Shown here: positions 9,483 through 21,111 of the stretch, one piece after another
Position numbering within the stretch: position 1 is the stretch's first letter
How the letters are laid out: each line of letters opens with the position of its first letter
Source of the DNA: Calliopum simillimum
Taxonomy: Eukaryota; Arthropoda; Insecta; Diptera; Lauxaniidae
Assembly: GCA_951812925.1 (NCBI GenBank)
Contig: OX638368.1
Location: forward strand, 68,038,569 to 68,102,568
DNA: 64,000 nucleotides
Reading direction: 5' to 3'
Position numbers and translations under genes: made by a program
The notes under the pieces: model-generated
What the model was told of the DNA's origin: nothing
The model's input: only the letters and a program-made list of their open reading frames with translations
Databases searched by the model: none

Positions 9483-11971
9483 ATGAGAAACTTTTTACAA
9501 CATACACGACTTAAATATGATGACGTCACAACAAAAAACATCAAAGCTTTATACAACAACTTCAAAAAACTGGCAAAACAGAAAGGAAGACTACAATATT
9601 TGCTGCGTTGCAAAGATTATGGTATTATTCCAAGACATATATTCGAAAAAACTTCATCGCTCCAACGAAATTTCAGACTGGACAAAACGAGCAGCACATT
9701 GGAAAAAATACAACAAACTTTTCACAACAAAATTTTAAAACTTGAAATTAAAGAGGCAAACTTACAAATTAATATCATACAGCAACAAATTAAAAACGCA
9801 ACAGATTTCTTACAAAATAATGTATGCATTTCTGACTTCCAAGGCATTATGGACCGACAAACCAAAACATATCAACGAATTTCCACAATTACACAACACA
9901 ACCTCACTAGGAAACTAAACAAACAAATAGAAGAAATACGTGCTAAATACAAATTCATCAAGAATGAAGATTGGTTCGTCAATAAAACCACAATCAACTT
10001 TCCTGATGACAGCAGATGGCTTCTTTCACTAGGATAGAAGTTTGCTCTTCCAATCTCAACAAAAACGTTTTCACCTGTACATGCAATAGCGGAAATAGAG
10101 CAAAGCATCCAAGCACTATCAGATGATAACCAAAAAGAAATCTCCAGATGTAAGGTAGCTAATAGAATTCATAGTTTTAAGAGCAAAATAGTAAACTCCG
10201 ACAAAGACAAACTTTTTTTAAAAACATTTGAAGACACTAACAAGTTTATTAAACAACACAAAGATAACATTATTATTACTCAAGCTGACAAAAGCAAGAA
10301 AACTGTAGTTATATATAAAGAAGAATACAACAAGAAAATCCAAGAACTTTTAAGTGACAGAACAACATACAAAACAATGAGAACAGACCCAACACAAAAA
10401 TTACAACGAAAAAACAACAACATTGTAAACAAGCTACTCAAACTAAAATTCATAGACATAAAATTAAAACAAAAATTGACATGTACAGCTCCAAATGCCC
10501 CTCGTCTATACGGACTTCCAAAACTCCACAAACCTAACATGCCCCTCAGGCCAATATCTTCTTCGACAAATGTTCCATGCTACCAATTGTCAAAACATAT
10601 TGGCTTTATTTTAAAAAATTTGGTATCTGAAAATTTCAATATAAAAAACGCATTTGAACTAAAAGACAGGCTCCAAAATATGGAAGTAGAAGACGACGAA
10701 AATCTTGTTTCCTTTGATGTAGTTTCCCTTTTTACGAACATTCCTGTCCAATTTGCAATAAAAATTATAATGAAAAAATGGGCAAGCCTAGAAATGCACA
10801 CAAAAATTCCAAAACAACTATTTAAAGAAATTTTAGAATTTTGTTTAATAGAAAATAACTATTTTTGCTATAATAATATTTTTTATAATCAAACTTTTGG
10901 TATGCCGATGGGCAAACCCCCTTTCTCCCACAATAGCGGACATTATACTGGACCAAATTATTGAAGACAGCATAACAGAACTAACAAATGAAAACATACA
11001 CATAAAATACATAAACAAATATGTAGATGACATTTTGGTCATAATCAAAACAAAAGACATGGACAAAATATTAAGAACTTTTAATACGCAACACACAAAA
11101 ATTAAATTTACGACAGAAACGGGAAAAAAACAACAGCATCGCATACCTAGATGTCAAACTCCACAAAGTAGACAAAAAAATCAAATTTAACTGGTATTCT
11201 AAAGAAATTGCCTCAGACAGACTCATTAACTACCACTCTCACCATCCCCGCCACCAAAAAATAAATACAGCTAATAATCTAATTCAAAAAATTTTCAAAA
11301 TAAGTGATCCAGAATTTCTAGAAGAAAACAAAAACAGAATTAAAACCATTCTGCATAAAAATGATTTCCCTATGAGTCTCATTAACAATTTAATAAATCA
11401 AATTTTGAAAAAACTCAATAGCCCAAACATAATTGCCCAACAAACAAAAAGTAATAGATACCTTAGTATGACGTTCATACCACAATTAACAAACAGTCAC
11501 ATACTAAACAAAATAATACCACATAATAACAAAATCACATATGCATATAAGCCACAAAAAACACTTAGAACAATATACTCAAACAAAAAAGACAAAATAG
11601 AAAAAGAACAACAAAGTAATGTTGTTTATAAAATAGAATGCAAAGGCAATGAAAATGAAACTTGCAAGAAAATTTATATTGGTCAAACAAAACGTTTACT
11701 GGGTTTACGATTGGGGGAACACGAAAACGATGCAAGACAAAAGAAAACAACAGCGACGACAGCACTTACACAACATCTGACTGAAACTAATCATAAAGCC
11801 GACTATAAGAACGCCACAATACTAGACATTGAAAAGAAAGAGAGAACAAGACTGACTTTAGAAAGCTTGCGAATTCAGCAAAACATAACAAACACAATAA
11901 ACGGAAAAATAGACACGGACGGACTGAGTGCTGCATATAAACTTGCGCTCACAAATCAAACAAAAAAATGA
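9483..11971 (+). pseudogene. PLE reverse transcriptase-GIY-YIG polyprotein, three breaks
   Basis: Full PLE protein order: N-terminal helical region (9483-10037), then the segment leading to YGLPKLHK (about 10510), RT motif A FDVVSLFTNIP (about 10710), YVDD (about 11025) and the GIY-YIG domain (about 11620-11800). An in-frame TAG at 10035-10037 ends the first part. Relative to copy 1 there is one extra A in the GGGCAAACCCCC stretch near 10914 and one extra G near 11122, each shifting the frame. It therefore cannot make the full enzyme. The start ATG at 9483 follows a short leader and is the first in frame. Confidence 0.85.
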
Positions 11972-12080
11972 CGAAGTTTATTACTGTAAATTATTTAAGA
12001 AAACACAAAATAATTGTAAGTAGATAATTAAGTAAAATGTTTTTTGTTTGTTTAAAAAAAGTTTTATCATTAAATGTAGT

Positions 12081-12120
12081 CTCCTTGAGAATGACGCCAA
12101 TGAACGTCGAAACGTCGGAG
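12081..12120 (+). ncRNA. Hammerhead-like motif in PLE copy 2 3' region, degenerate
   Basis: Same arrangement as at 9291-9330 with one change (TTGAGAAT in place of TTCAGAAT). GAAA followed by CGTC and GGAG is conserved, as is the CTCC that could pair with GGAG. The CUGAUGA box is not canonical. Confidence 0.4.
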
Positions 12121-12206
12121 AAACGCAATGAATAAAATTTGTTTTATTTTATTGCACCAGAACTAATCGACCAAAAAGTCTACAAACAATATTTTACTAT
12201 ATTATA

Positions 12207-14287
12207 TAATGTTGGGCTAAGTACAGCTCCTTGTGGTACTCCAAATGGTATTTGGTGACGTATGGATTTTGTTTGCTTAATCGAAACTATAAAAGAACGG
12301 TCTCTAAGGAAACAATTGCATATATTAATTAAATATCGTGGGAAACCATAGTCGATCATTTTAAGTATAAGTCCAGAATGCCAAACTGAGTCAAAAGCTT
12401 TCTCAATGTCACATAGTATCATCCCTGTGGATTGTTTCATTTGAAGATTATTCTTTATATGATTTCGAATGCGGTAAAGTTGGTGAGTTGTTGACTTCCC
12501 TGACATAAATCCATGCTGTTCAGACGGAATAATATTATGTTCTTCAATGTGATCTTGAATTCGCCTAAGAATAATTCGCTCAAGTATTTTGCTCAACGAG
12601 CTTAACAACGATATCGGGGGTAACTTTTTGGATCCGATGCTTTTTTATTAGGTTTTAGAACTGGAATTTTATTTGCTTCCTTTCAAGATTTCGGGAAATA
12701 GCTAAGCGAAAGACATCCGAGAATGATATGATGTAAGAACAAAATTCCAAGTCGAGGCAATTTTTTTATAAAAATGTTGTTAATCCTATCTAAGCCAGGT
12801 GCTTTTGAGTTTTTTAGCCTCTTAATAGTTGCAATTGTTTCTTCAACAGTAGGAAGATAAGGTATATTTTCTGCTACTTCCTCACGTGTGTAAGCTAGTA
12901 CTTTTTCCTCTGCTTCAGAAGTGAATACAGGATTATCACTAGCGAGAGAGTTTTGAAATGATTGCTTAAAATTATTAGCAAGAGCTTGCGTTTTCTCAGC
13001 AGGTGTTGTTGAAACATTGTCACTACTTTTAAGGGTTGGTATGTTTTGACTTCGTCTCTTAAGAAATTTTGTTACTTGCCATAATCCTTAATTATGGTTA
13101 CCGGGATGAATATTACTTAACTTGTGGTTCCAATTAATGTTTCGAAGATTATTTATATCATTTTTGAAATCTTTTTGAAGTGCATTGACTTGCGTTTTGA
13201 AGAAAGCCTTCATAATTGGGAAAGGACATCTCTGAAATTTTCTTTCAAAAATGGCTCTTAGCTTGATTTTTGTTTTGATTTCGTCTGTTATATTTACAGA
13301 GTAGCATTTTTGTTTTTTTTTAGGCACTGAATGATTACAAGCATCCAAAATAGTATAGTTCAGTGTGTTTACCACTTCATCAACAATATTTACTGACGTG
13401 ATTGTCTGATTTGGAATTGAATCTTTAAGCTTTTCATTGATGAAATGCTGATAAACATTCCACCTTGTTTCACGAAAGCAGGGCTGGCAGTAAAGGTCAT
13501 TCATTTTCAGTTGATCGTTTGTGTCAATTTCAAAAACAACTCCATTGTGATCAGACCCCAGACGATGTACTTCAAAATCGCTTAAAGCATGATATCCATT
13601 CGTTAGACATAAATCAATTGTAGATGGATTTTTTCTGATGTCACCAGGATGATGGGTGAATTCAGATGGATAAAAAGCAAACATGTTTCCTTGCGATAAT
13701 TTTTCAAATAGTAATTTGCCTGCAGTATTAGCTCTTAGACAATTCCATTGTCGATGTTTTGCATTGAAATCACCTGCAGCGTAAAATGCATTTCGAAATT
13801 GTGTAATTTTTCTCAAATCGTTTTTAAAATGTTGATTTATGTCATTGTTAGACGTTGAACCTGGAAGATAACAACTTAAGATTCGAATATTGCTATTGTT
13901 CAGCTTAACTAATAAGGAAATGTTTTCTATTAGTGAAGTGTTAACAATCGGAAGCAATTCATGTTGAATTGATTTTTGGATTATTATCGCAACTCCACCG
14001 CCACGCCGTTCATCATCACGATCATTACGATAAATTTGGAATTCTGGGTCAGAGTGCAGCAAAGAATTAGATTTTAAGTACGTTTCGCATATACACACAA
14101 TACTAATAAAATTAGTTTTCATAAAGCTATACAGCTCTATGATTTTGTTTTCGACACTGTTAGTGTTCCAATAAAGAATTTTGAGTTTTGAGTTATGGTC
14201 TTGCATTACAATAAACATACTTTTGAGCATATTGAAGTACAACAGACAATTGATCAATAGACGATTTACACTTACTGAGTTCACCAA
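12207..14287 (-). pseudogene. Jockey ORF2: AP endonuclease-reverse transcriptase, truncated
   Basis: The endonuclease part (13088-14287) shows LKILYWNTNS, an ICETYL motif, GDFNAKHRQWN, STIDLCLTN and the terminal SDHN, all in the expected order for an APE-type nuclease. An in-frame TAA at 13088-13090 interrupts the linker; the frame then continues into NSKAPGLD at about 12790 and to the segment preceding LLSSLSKILER. A frameshift in a C-run near 12622 separates this from the 12180-12608 frame, which has LCDIEKAFDSVWH and GVPQGAVLSPTLYN. The protein stops at the PLE junction before the Y-x-DD catalytic box, so it is inactive. ORF2 overlaps ORF1 by 95 bp. Confidence 0.85.
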
Positions 14288-15503
14288 CGAGGTATTGAAA
14301 TGCGTGAAGAAGTTGCGACATATTCAATAATTGATTGGGCATATTGTTTTTATTGCTAGCGATATCACTCCAAAGTCGTGAGTTTTGCTGTTCAGACAGT
14401 AGTGGCTCTGATAAGAACTGCTGTTGATTGTTACGATTAAAAGATGGTGGAGGAAATTGTTGCTTAGCAGCAATGTTGAATCTTGGACGACGTCCTAAAA
14501 CCTTGCTTCTTTGATTCATGGCCATTTGGATTTGTTGAAATTCATGTCTTTTTGGACAGCTCTTGAAATTAGCTGTATGTGGACCATTACAATTGGCACA
14601 GCGGACTTTTTCAGTGGGTATTTTTGATTTCGGATCATATTGAATAATATTTTCAGGACAAGACTGTGACTTGTGATTTCCGCCACATTTTATGCATTTT
14701 GATGGAAGAAAGCAGTGTCGAGCACCATGGCCGTAAGTCGTACAGTTCGCACATTGAGATGGGCCAGTTTGTTTTTTAATAAACAATTGAAAGTTTACCT
14801 TAAGAAAACCAATTTGGTGAATAACACGAAGCTTTTCAAGGGTCATGTTATCTGCAATATTGTAATATAATATATACGAGCGCTGAGCGCTATATCTTGG
14901 TCTGTTTATATTCATAGTTTTAATTTCAATGGGAGATTTTCCAAGCTCACAGAGACTTCTTTTAATTGTTTCCACTGAAATGGAATCATCAAGGCCATAT
15001 AGTACAAACTGTTTTGTTTGCTCCTCTCTGAGTGCATGAGTAAAAAATTGTATGTTCAATAATTGGCAGCGCTCTTTCATTAGTTTAAATTCTTCTACTG
15101 TAGCTAAAAATATTTGTGTACCAAACTGAGTTAGTTTTATTTTAATATTTTTATGATTTTTAATTACTGCTGTCGCAATTAATGATATTTCTTCTACATT
15201 TTTGCCAAATAATGTTAGAGGTGGTGGTTTCTTGGTGTAGGCTTTGCTACGATCATAGAATGACGTTAGACACTCTGGCCCATTTGCATCATCATTAAGA
15301 ATTGCAAAAGGGTTTTCAGAGCTTTTGCTTGTTTTTGGTTGGTCAGAATCATTTATTTCATGTCTTCTTTGATTCTTTGAATGGTTCGAGCCTTGCGATC
15401 CAAATGAACTTGAACGGGACTTACAGCTTTACCTCGGTCTTCCACGTGGATCGCGAGAACCCGAGTCATCGAAAGCAAATTCCGAAGCACCCCCGTCAGA
15501 CAT
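14193..15503 (-). pseudogene. Jockey ORF1: Gag-like zinc-knuckle protein
   Basis: The frame begins at an ATG at 15501-15503 (MSDGGASEF) and is continuous to 14193 except for one TAA at 15429-15431, codon 25. The rest is 436 codons long in total. It carries the jockey-type array of zinc knuckles: C-x2-C-x4-H-x4-C with QCANCTTYGHGARHC, then KCIKCGGNHKSQSC, then RCANCNGPHTANFKSC. These knuckles bind nucleic acid in the ribonucleoprotein particle. An internal ATG at 15080 could give a shorter product, but homology starts upstream of it, so I take 15503 as the ancestral start. Confidence 0.8.
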
Positions 15504-16541
15504 TTTAGTAATCGCAAAAATTCAAAATGACTCAAAAAATTAATGAAATTTAATAAAATAGAAAATTTTTTTTTTTTTCAAAATTTCAGAAAAATTTTAT
15601 ATTTTCTTAAATAAAATTGACGTGAATCGCAGCGATATATATTTTCGAATATAATTTTATATTATTATAATTTTATAGACGTCTGTAAGCGCCAAAGAAT
15701 TTCTTTAAAACGGTCAATAGTGACGAACATCAAACGAATTTTTCCTGTTTCCCTTGCTATTTTGTAGGGCATGAAGTCGCATCAAAAAAATTCGTTTCAT
15801 AAATCCAAATAAAATGGACGAAAAAAATGAAGGCCTGGGCACTACAGTAGTACCCAGGCAGCTTAAACAAAAATGTGCACAATTGCCTAGTAAAAAAAAT
15901 TAAATTATTATCACTGATCAGATCACACTCTTATTTGGGATATCACTTACACTTTGCAATGGTCACCTTTTCAAAAAAACTGAATATTTAATTCAAGTTG
16001 ATTTATATTTGCTTACAGCCAATTTAATTAATTTGATCGGGTTTAGAATTTTCAATTTTTTTTTTGTAAATTTTATAAATTAAATTTTTCTTTTGTTTTT
16101 CAAACTAAATTTATCGCACAATTTTATTTAATTATTGTTTCTTTAGTTTTCTTAAAAATTTAAAAAAAAAACAAAAAATCCTTTTAAAATTTACACAGTT
16201 TTTTATGACTTGAAATTTTTTTTTTTTTTTTTTGACTTTGTTAAAGCACTACTTTAACTCCCGCTGTATAAAATGCAATTAACGTCAATTGCATTAGAAA
16301 AATATGTACACACTTTGATGTTCGAAAACAAGTACTTAAATTCAGCAATTGAAGTTAATATAAGAAAACCGTTCTTTTGTTTTTCTAATGAGATCAATAG
16401 CAAAATTTATGTATGTATGCGTGCAATGCAATTTTACATGCATAAAAAAATTCGAGGTGACCGTATGTTATGCAAAAAAAAAAAAGGAATAAATTTACTG
16501 ATTTGGTGACGTCAATTTTAATTGTGCCCAATGTAATTAGG
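15504..16541. other. AT-rich interval, jockey 5' flank and unassigned sequence
   Basis: Contains poly-A and poly-T runs and a short palindromic phrase TGCAATTAACGTCAATTGCA at 16273. The open frame 16273-16509 shows no domain. Part of the left end may be the 5' untranslated region of the jockey element. Confidence 0.5.
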
Positions 16542-16707
16542 CACGGTGGTTTTTAAAAAATTTTAACTTTTTGAAATACCACCTGCGATTTTTTGCAGGG
16601 ATAATGTTGGGGGACCCTTCTAGTATCTAAATCCGCAAACCGCGAAATCGAACGTCCAGCCGTTTTTTTTTTCGACCTTTTAGTTTTTTTAACGATTTTT
16701 GAGTATG

Positions 16708-16834
16708 TCTCGGTGTGTATATACATATTATGTACACATATATATGTATATACGTACATATATATACTTGTATATGTATATATGTGTAATATATATATGG
16801 ATATATATATACATACATACATACATACATATAA
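16708..16834. repeat. TATA/CATA-rich microsatellite
   Basis: Alternating TA with interspersed ACA and a run of CATA tetramers at 16811-16832. A shorter inverted counterpart lies at 18470-18525 in the other arm of the same element. The open frames across it encode only Y/I/V/H-rich repeats and are not genes. Confidence 0.85.
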
Positions 16835-17515
16835 AAGGTATCGTTTCCGCACCATTTATTTTTAAAAAAAATCGGTTTTTTCGTATTTAAGAAAAACACA
16901 AACAAAAACCGGAAACGAAAGTAGTCATTCCAGATGTAATTTTTGATGCTTAATCCGATTCCGGTATTAGAATTGCCCTATTACGTCTGGACTTTGAGAT
17001 ATCCTTACATATATGTTTCAAGGACACCATTTTTTTTCCTATTTTTGAAGTTATATAACAAGATAAGGTAATACCATGCCGTAAAATCTGGTAAGACAGT
17101 TAATAGTCCTAGTTTTTTCCTTGAAAACTCGATCAAACCGATAACGATATCTTTGTGGAAAACAATCACAAGAGACCTCTTGATAGCTTATTTTGAAGAT
17201 AAAGAATGGTTTTAAATGCTTCGGTTAGTAAAAAAGAGCAGACGAATTTCGTCCGTACTGTATACAACCTCAAATATAGCTGAAAATCGAGATTTTTCGC
17301 TTTAAGTTTCATGGTGTGATTTTAAAGTTAACATAACTTTGCAGAGAAATATTGCAGATAAACATTTGATAGCTCAATTTAAAGCCAAAAGAAAGTACCA
17401 AATGTTTCTGGTAATAGAAATTCCCAAAAAAATTTTGTGTGTCCTGCATATAACATCCAATATAGCCAAAAATCGTGTTTTTGCACTTTTTTAACTTTTT
17501 AGGCAAAGATATCTC

Positions 17516-17756
17516 CGACACACCATCATGTAAAATTATTGCTTTTAAGTTATAAACGTTAATGGTTTTATTTGCTTTATGCCAGACCATGCGGCGTCCA
17601 TCGGATCCGAAAATATAATTTTTGCTTTCTATTGGATCCAATAATGTAATATTTGCTTTCCATCGGATCGATAGACGCCGTATGGTCAGGCATAAGGCAA
17701 ATAAAACCCTAAACTTTTATAACTTAAAAGCAATAATTTTACATGATGGTGTGTCG
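17516..17756. repeat. 240-bp near-perfect palindrome
   Basis: CGACACACCATCATGTAAAA at 17516 is repeated inverted ending at 17756, with arms of about 120 bp meeting near 17636 around GGATCC/GGATCG sequence. Arms differ by a handful of bases. The right arm abuts the Tc1-type remnant, so the arms may be duplicated transposon sequence. Confidence 0.85.
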
Positions 17757-18160
17757 TGGGCTGTTCTTGGCTCATGGAATAGGGAAACTTAAACTTAATG
17801 CTGGCAATATGGATAGACATGAATATCAGTCCCATTTTACAAAAAAAATTTGCACCCAGTACTTAAAAATGGGCTTACCACAAGATGACTTTTTATTTTC
17901 AAAAGACAATGACTCTAAATACACATCCTGGGACACTTCTGTACAACACCAAAGAGATTAAAACACCACAGCGATATTCTTTTTCGAATCCAATAGAAAT
18001 TTTTTGGCCTTATATAGTGGAAAGGTCAGAAAATACTATATATTATCAAAAAAATGTGCTCAAACAAGTACTGCAAGAAAAATGGGGAAAAAACACCGAC
18101 TGAAAATGTCATAAAGGGATGAAATCCTCGCAAAGATGTTTATATGATGTCTCTTCAAAT
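17743..18160 (+). pseudogene. Tc1-type transposase fragment
   Basis: Frame 17743-17961 matches the middle of Tc1 transposases: GNMDRHEYQ, then a KDNDSKYTS block carrying the second catalytic Asp. Frame 17885-18103 continues with NPIEIFWPYI, the block carrying the catalytic Glu (usually NPIENLW). A frameshift separates the two. The N-terminal DNA-binding half is absent, and the left side is replaced by the palindrome. It is a dead fragment. Confidence 0.75.
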
Positions 18161-18701
18161 AATGGCTACCATGGTTATTATTAAAAAAGCCTCTTTTACT
18201 TGATAAATAATCTCAAAGAAAAATATTACTAAAAAGCAAAATACTTTTGTGACCTTATAAAAAAGATGAATAAATCATTTCTTTGCTTTTTAGGGGATTA
18301 GAACGCATTATTTTAATTTTTTTATGAAGTGGTATCATAGTTAACGTTCCAATGACTTGAAGTTTATAAAAAAAAATATTACTTTTCCAAGAATGAAACG
18401 GCTAAAAATTGAGTATTAATTCAAATTTTTGAATATTTTTCGTATGCAAAATACATTTGTGACTCACTGTATACATATACAAGTATATATATGTGTACAT
18501 AATGTGTACATAATATGTATATACACACCGAGACATACTCAAAAATCGTTAAAAAAACTAAAAGGTCGAAAAAAAAACGCTGGACGTTCGATTTCGCGGT
18601 TTGCGGATTTAGATACTAGAAGGGTCCCCCAACATTATCCCTGCAAAAAATCGCGGGTGGTATTTCAAAAAGTTAAAATTTTTTAAAAACCACCGTGTAG
18701 G

Positions 18702-19955
18702 GGGTAACAAAAAAAATTATTTTTCCCTTTAAGAAAATTTATATTCAGGACTTTAACACAGCACAGTGTGTTAATACAAACTTTAATTAATTTTTCGTTG
18801 CATTGATAGTAGGTAGTATTGATAGTAGCACTAGATTTAGGTTCGGAAGAAAAAATGTCCATATCGTTACAAATTTTGTATCCGGGTATGAGACACCTTT
18901 AAAAATGCTATTTTAATTAGAAAATACGAAATAAAAACACCATAACTGTACGTAAACACATGAATCATTACATCAATGTCGATATTTGCCAGTTGCACAC
19001 GATTTGGGTTCGAAAAAAAAGTGTATCATACCCGGATACATGATGTGTCTCATACCCGGACATTTTTTAAGAAAAGCCAAAAAAGAATGTTTTAACCATT
19101 TATATTGCACAAACCCAATTCATATAACAAAGTACATATAAAAAACTAAACGCTAATGCATGACACTTCCCACTTCCAGTTGATTAAATCCAAAATATAA
19201 CACTTTGAAACAGATCATAAAAAACTTTTTACAGTCGAGTTGCGACCTGAGGTGTATAACTTAAATAAGCAATAGATCTTTTCACTTAGATGTTGGCTTA
19301 AAAACTTGGTCATAGCAAGAGGACAGTCAGATTGTCAATATTAGTTTTGCATCATAGAAAAAATCGACTGTCTCATACCCGGAGGTGTCTCATAACCGGT
19401 GACTCTCCCATAAGAGACACATCATGTATCCGGGCATGAGACACTTTTTTTCGAATCCAAATCGTGTGCAACTGTCAAATATCGACATTGATGTAATGAT
19501 TCATGTGTTTACGTACAGTTATGGTGTTTTTATTTCGTATTTTCTAATTAAAATAGCATTTTTAAAAGTGTCTCATACCTGGATACAAAATTTGTAACGA
19601 TATGGACATTTTTTCTTTCGAACCAAAATCTAGTGCAACTATCAATATTAATGCAACGAAAAATTAATAAAAATTTGTACTAACACACATTCATGGGGTT
19701 TTATTTCATATTTTCTGATTTTCATTGCATTTTTCTAGGTGTCTCATACCCGGATACAAATTTTAAATTGTTAAAAAAAAGTACTTAGAAAATTGGCCAC
19801 AACTTTTGAATGTGATGAAATAACTTTCTACGTCCTTCAGAAGAAAGTTGTGTGCATTTCTTACCTTTTGAACGACACATACACCTGAAACAGTTTGACC
19901 AGTAAAAAGTTATGGCTCAAAAACAAAACCCGTCTCATACCCGGATACATTCCCC
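18702..19955. mobile_element. TA-target foldback element with repeated GTCTCATACCCGGATAC motif
   Basis: Right end reads CGTCTCATACCCGGATACATTCCCC then TA at 19956-19957. The left end is not clear and is adjacent to the CACGGTGG element. Inside, 18768-19062 and 19404-19687 are long inverted arms. The motif GTCTCATACCCGGATAC or its complement occurs at about 18879, 19024, 19044, 19369, 19386, 19428, 19569, 19740 and 19932. No transposase frame. Another end copy is at 6233-6497. The end architecture matches the three TA-target elements at 35992, 47508 and 57446. Confidence 0.65.
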
Positions 19956-20137
19956 TACATATAAAAATTCAGTTCATTTGCTTTCACGCAAAATTGTAAA
20001 AATCTAAATTGTGCAATGCTGCAAAAAGTCATTGAGCTCAGTAAAAACAAAATATCGAAATACCAATTATGAATAGAAAAAAAAAATTCATTAGAAAACA
20101 AAAACAATAATAGGCGCCAGACAAAAAAAAATTCCTT

Positions 20138-20340
20138 GAAAACCTAAAAAGGAACACAAGAAAACCATAACAAAACAAAAAATCGTAGGAATGCAGAAAA
20201 AGTAGTTCTGTAAATGAGAAGGGAGCACATTCGAGATCCTCTCAAATTTCATTCATCTGCACAAAAATTCATTTAACCTTGAAGAAGAGAATTCTCACAC
20301 CTCAATAAATTTTCTTGGTTTTTATGTTCTCTATTACTTT
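20138..20340. other. Unassigned interval
   Basis: No coding frame or inverted ends seen between the inverted duplicate ending near 20137 and the TIR element starting at 20341. Confidence 0.5.
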
Positions 20341-21111
20341 ACCCAGCAGCCAAAAGGAATCTATAGGAATCGAACGTGTAATCAATCGCTTGTATGGAAC
20401 ATTGATTCCAGAATTCATTATTCGTAACACGCTACATGTCCTAGGAAAAGAATGATTCTTTTTAAGTGTTCGGGGAATACATTCTATAATTCATTCTAAA
20501 GCATGAATTATATAATTCATTCTATGTAATATATTATAATACTTATTCCTTCGTAATGCATTAAATAATTTATTCCTAAAGCATAAATTGAAGAATTTAT
20601 TAGTTTTCGATTCAAAATTCATTTATTTATTCACATAAAAAATATAATAATAAAAATATAATTCACTTCTGCACTATCAACAACACTATTAATATTTTCT
20701 TGTAACGGTTCCCTTGCACAATTTCTTTTTTTTGATAAAATGCGTCGCCAATGCCTTTTAGAATACATTTTATATTTTTTTTCTAATATTTTATTACAAC
20801 ACAAAACTGAACACAACACACAACAAACAACACGCTACGCGTTACAACACAAAACTGAAATATTTCTGTATAGTGTCAAAATAGTAGGCGACATGAAGGC
20901 GGCGTCAGATAACTGTTGCGTAAAGAAAACAATAACACGAACAAAAGAAAATGAAAAAATACATTCCGTCTTCTGCAAATCAATCAATAAGCAAATATTG
21001 GCAAAAGAGATTACCGCGTACATTCTTTGGAATACATTATATTTATAACCAAAAATAACGTATTATATAATATATTCTCCAAGTAATAAATTCCATACTT
21101 GGCTGCTGGGT
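20341..21111. mobile_element. Non-autonomous element with ACCCAGCAGCCAA ends
   Basis: ACCCAGCAGCCAA at 20341 is matched by TTGGCTGCTGGGT ending at 21111. The interior contains repeated ATTCATTC/GAATTATATAATTC phrases and a duplicated TTACAACACAAAACTGAA at about 20794 and 20842. I could not define a target duplication with confidence, so the superfamily is open. The open frame 20740-21048 has no domain and is internal sequence. Confidence 0.65.

Larger units (their letters stand above)
9414..12206 (+). mobile_element. Penelope-like element copy 2, full-length but broken
   Basis: Begins directly after the shared end of copy 1 and includes a 5' untranslated region (9414-9482), the complete PLE coding region and a 3' region ending near 12206. 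The last shared bases (CAATATTTTAC then ATATTA) are followed by the jockey-clade element, whose reverse transcriptase is cut off at that point. Copies 1 and 2 differ by few bases over 1.5 kb, so the tandem formed recently relative to other elements here. Confidence 0.85.
12207..15503 (-). mobile_element. Jockey-clade non-LTR retrotransposon, 3' end missing
   Basis: Minus-strand element with ORF1 (zinc-knuckle protein) overlapping ORF2 (AP endonuclease then reverse transcriptase). It is cut at 12207 by the junction with PLE copy 2, before the RT catalytic Y-x-DD box. The 5' end was not located precisely; AT-rich sequence continues upstream of ORF1 past 15503. No terminal tail can be seen because the 3' end is absent. 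Confidence 0.85.
16542..18697. mobile_element. DNA element with long inverted ends starting CACGGTGG (CMC/Chapaev- or Transib-like)
   Basis: The first roughly 230 bp from CACGGTGG at 16542 are repeated inverted up to CCACCGTG at 18697; both arms include GCAGGGATAATGTTGGGGGA and ATCCGCAAACCGCGAAATCG. The 4-mer TAGG flanks each side (16538-16541 and 18698-18701), consistent with a 4-bp target duplication. CAC-starting ends with 4-bp duplications fit Chapaev/CMC elements; the CACGGTG heptamer also resembles Transib ends, which normally give 5 bp. The interior holds TATA/CATA microsatellites, a palindrome and a Tc1 remnant, not a matching transposase. Confidence 0.65.

Noticed and set aside
16553..16905. 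Y/I/V-rich frames as small membrane proteins
   Set aside because: They come from the TATA/CATA microsatellite, and both strands give similar peptides.
20740..21048. 102-codon frame as a gene
   Set aside because: It lies inside a TIR-bounded element and contains a duplicated TTACAACACAAAACTGAA phrase; no domain.
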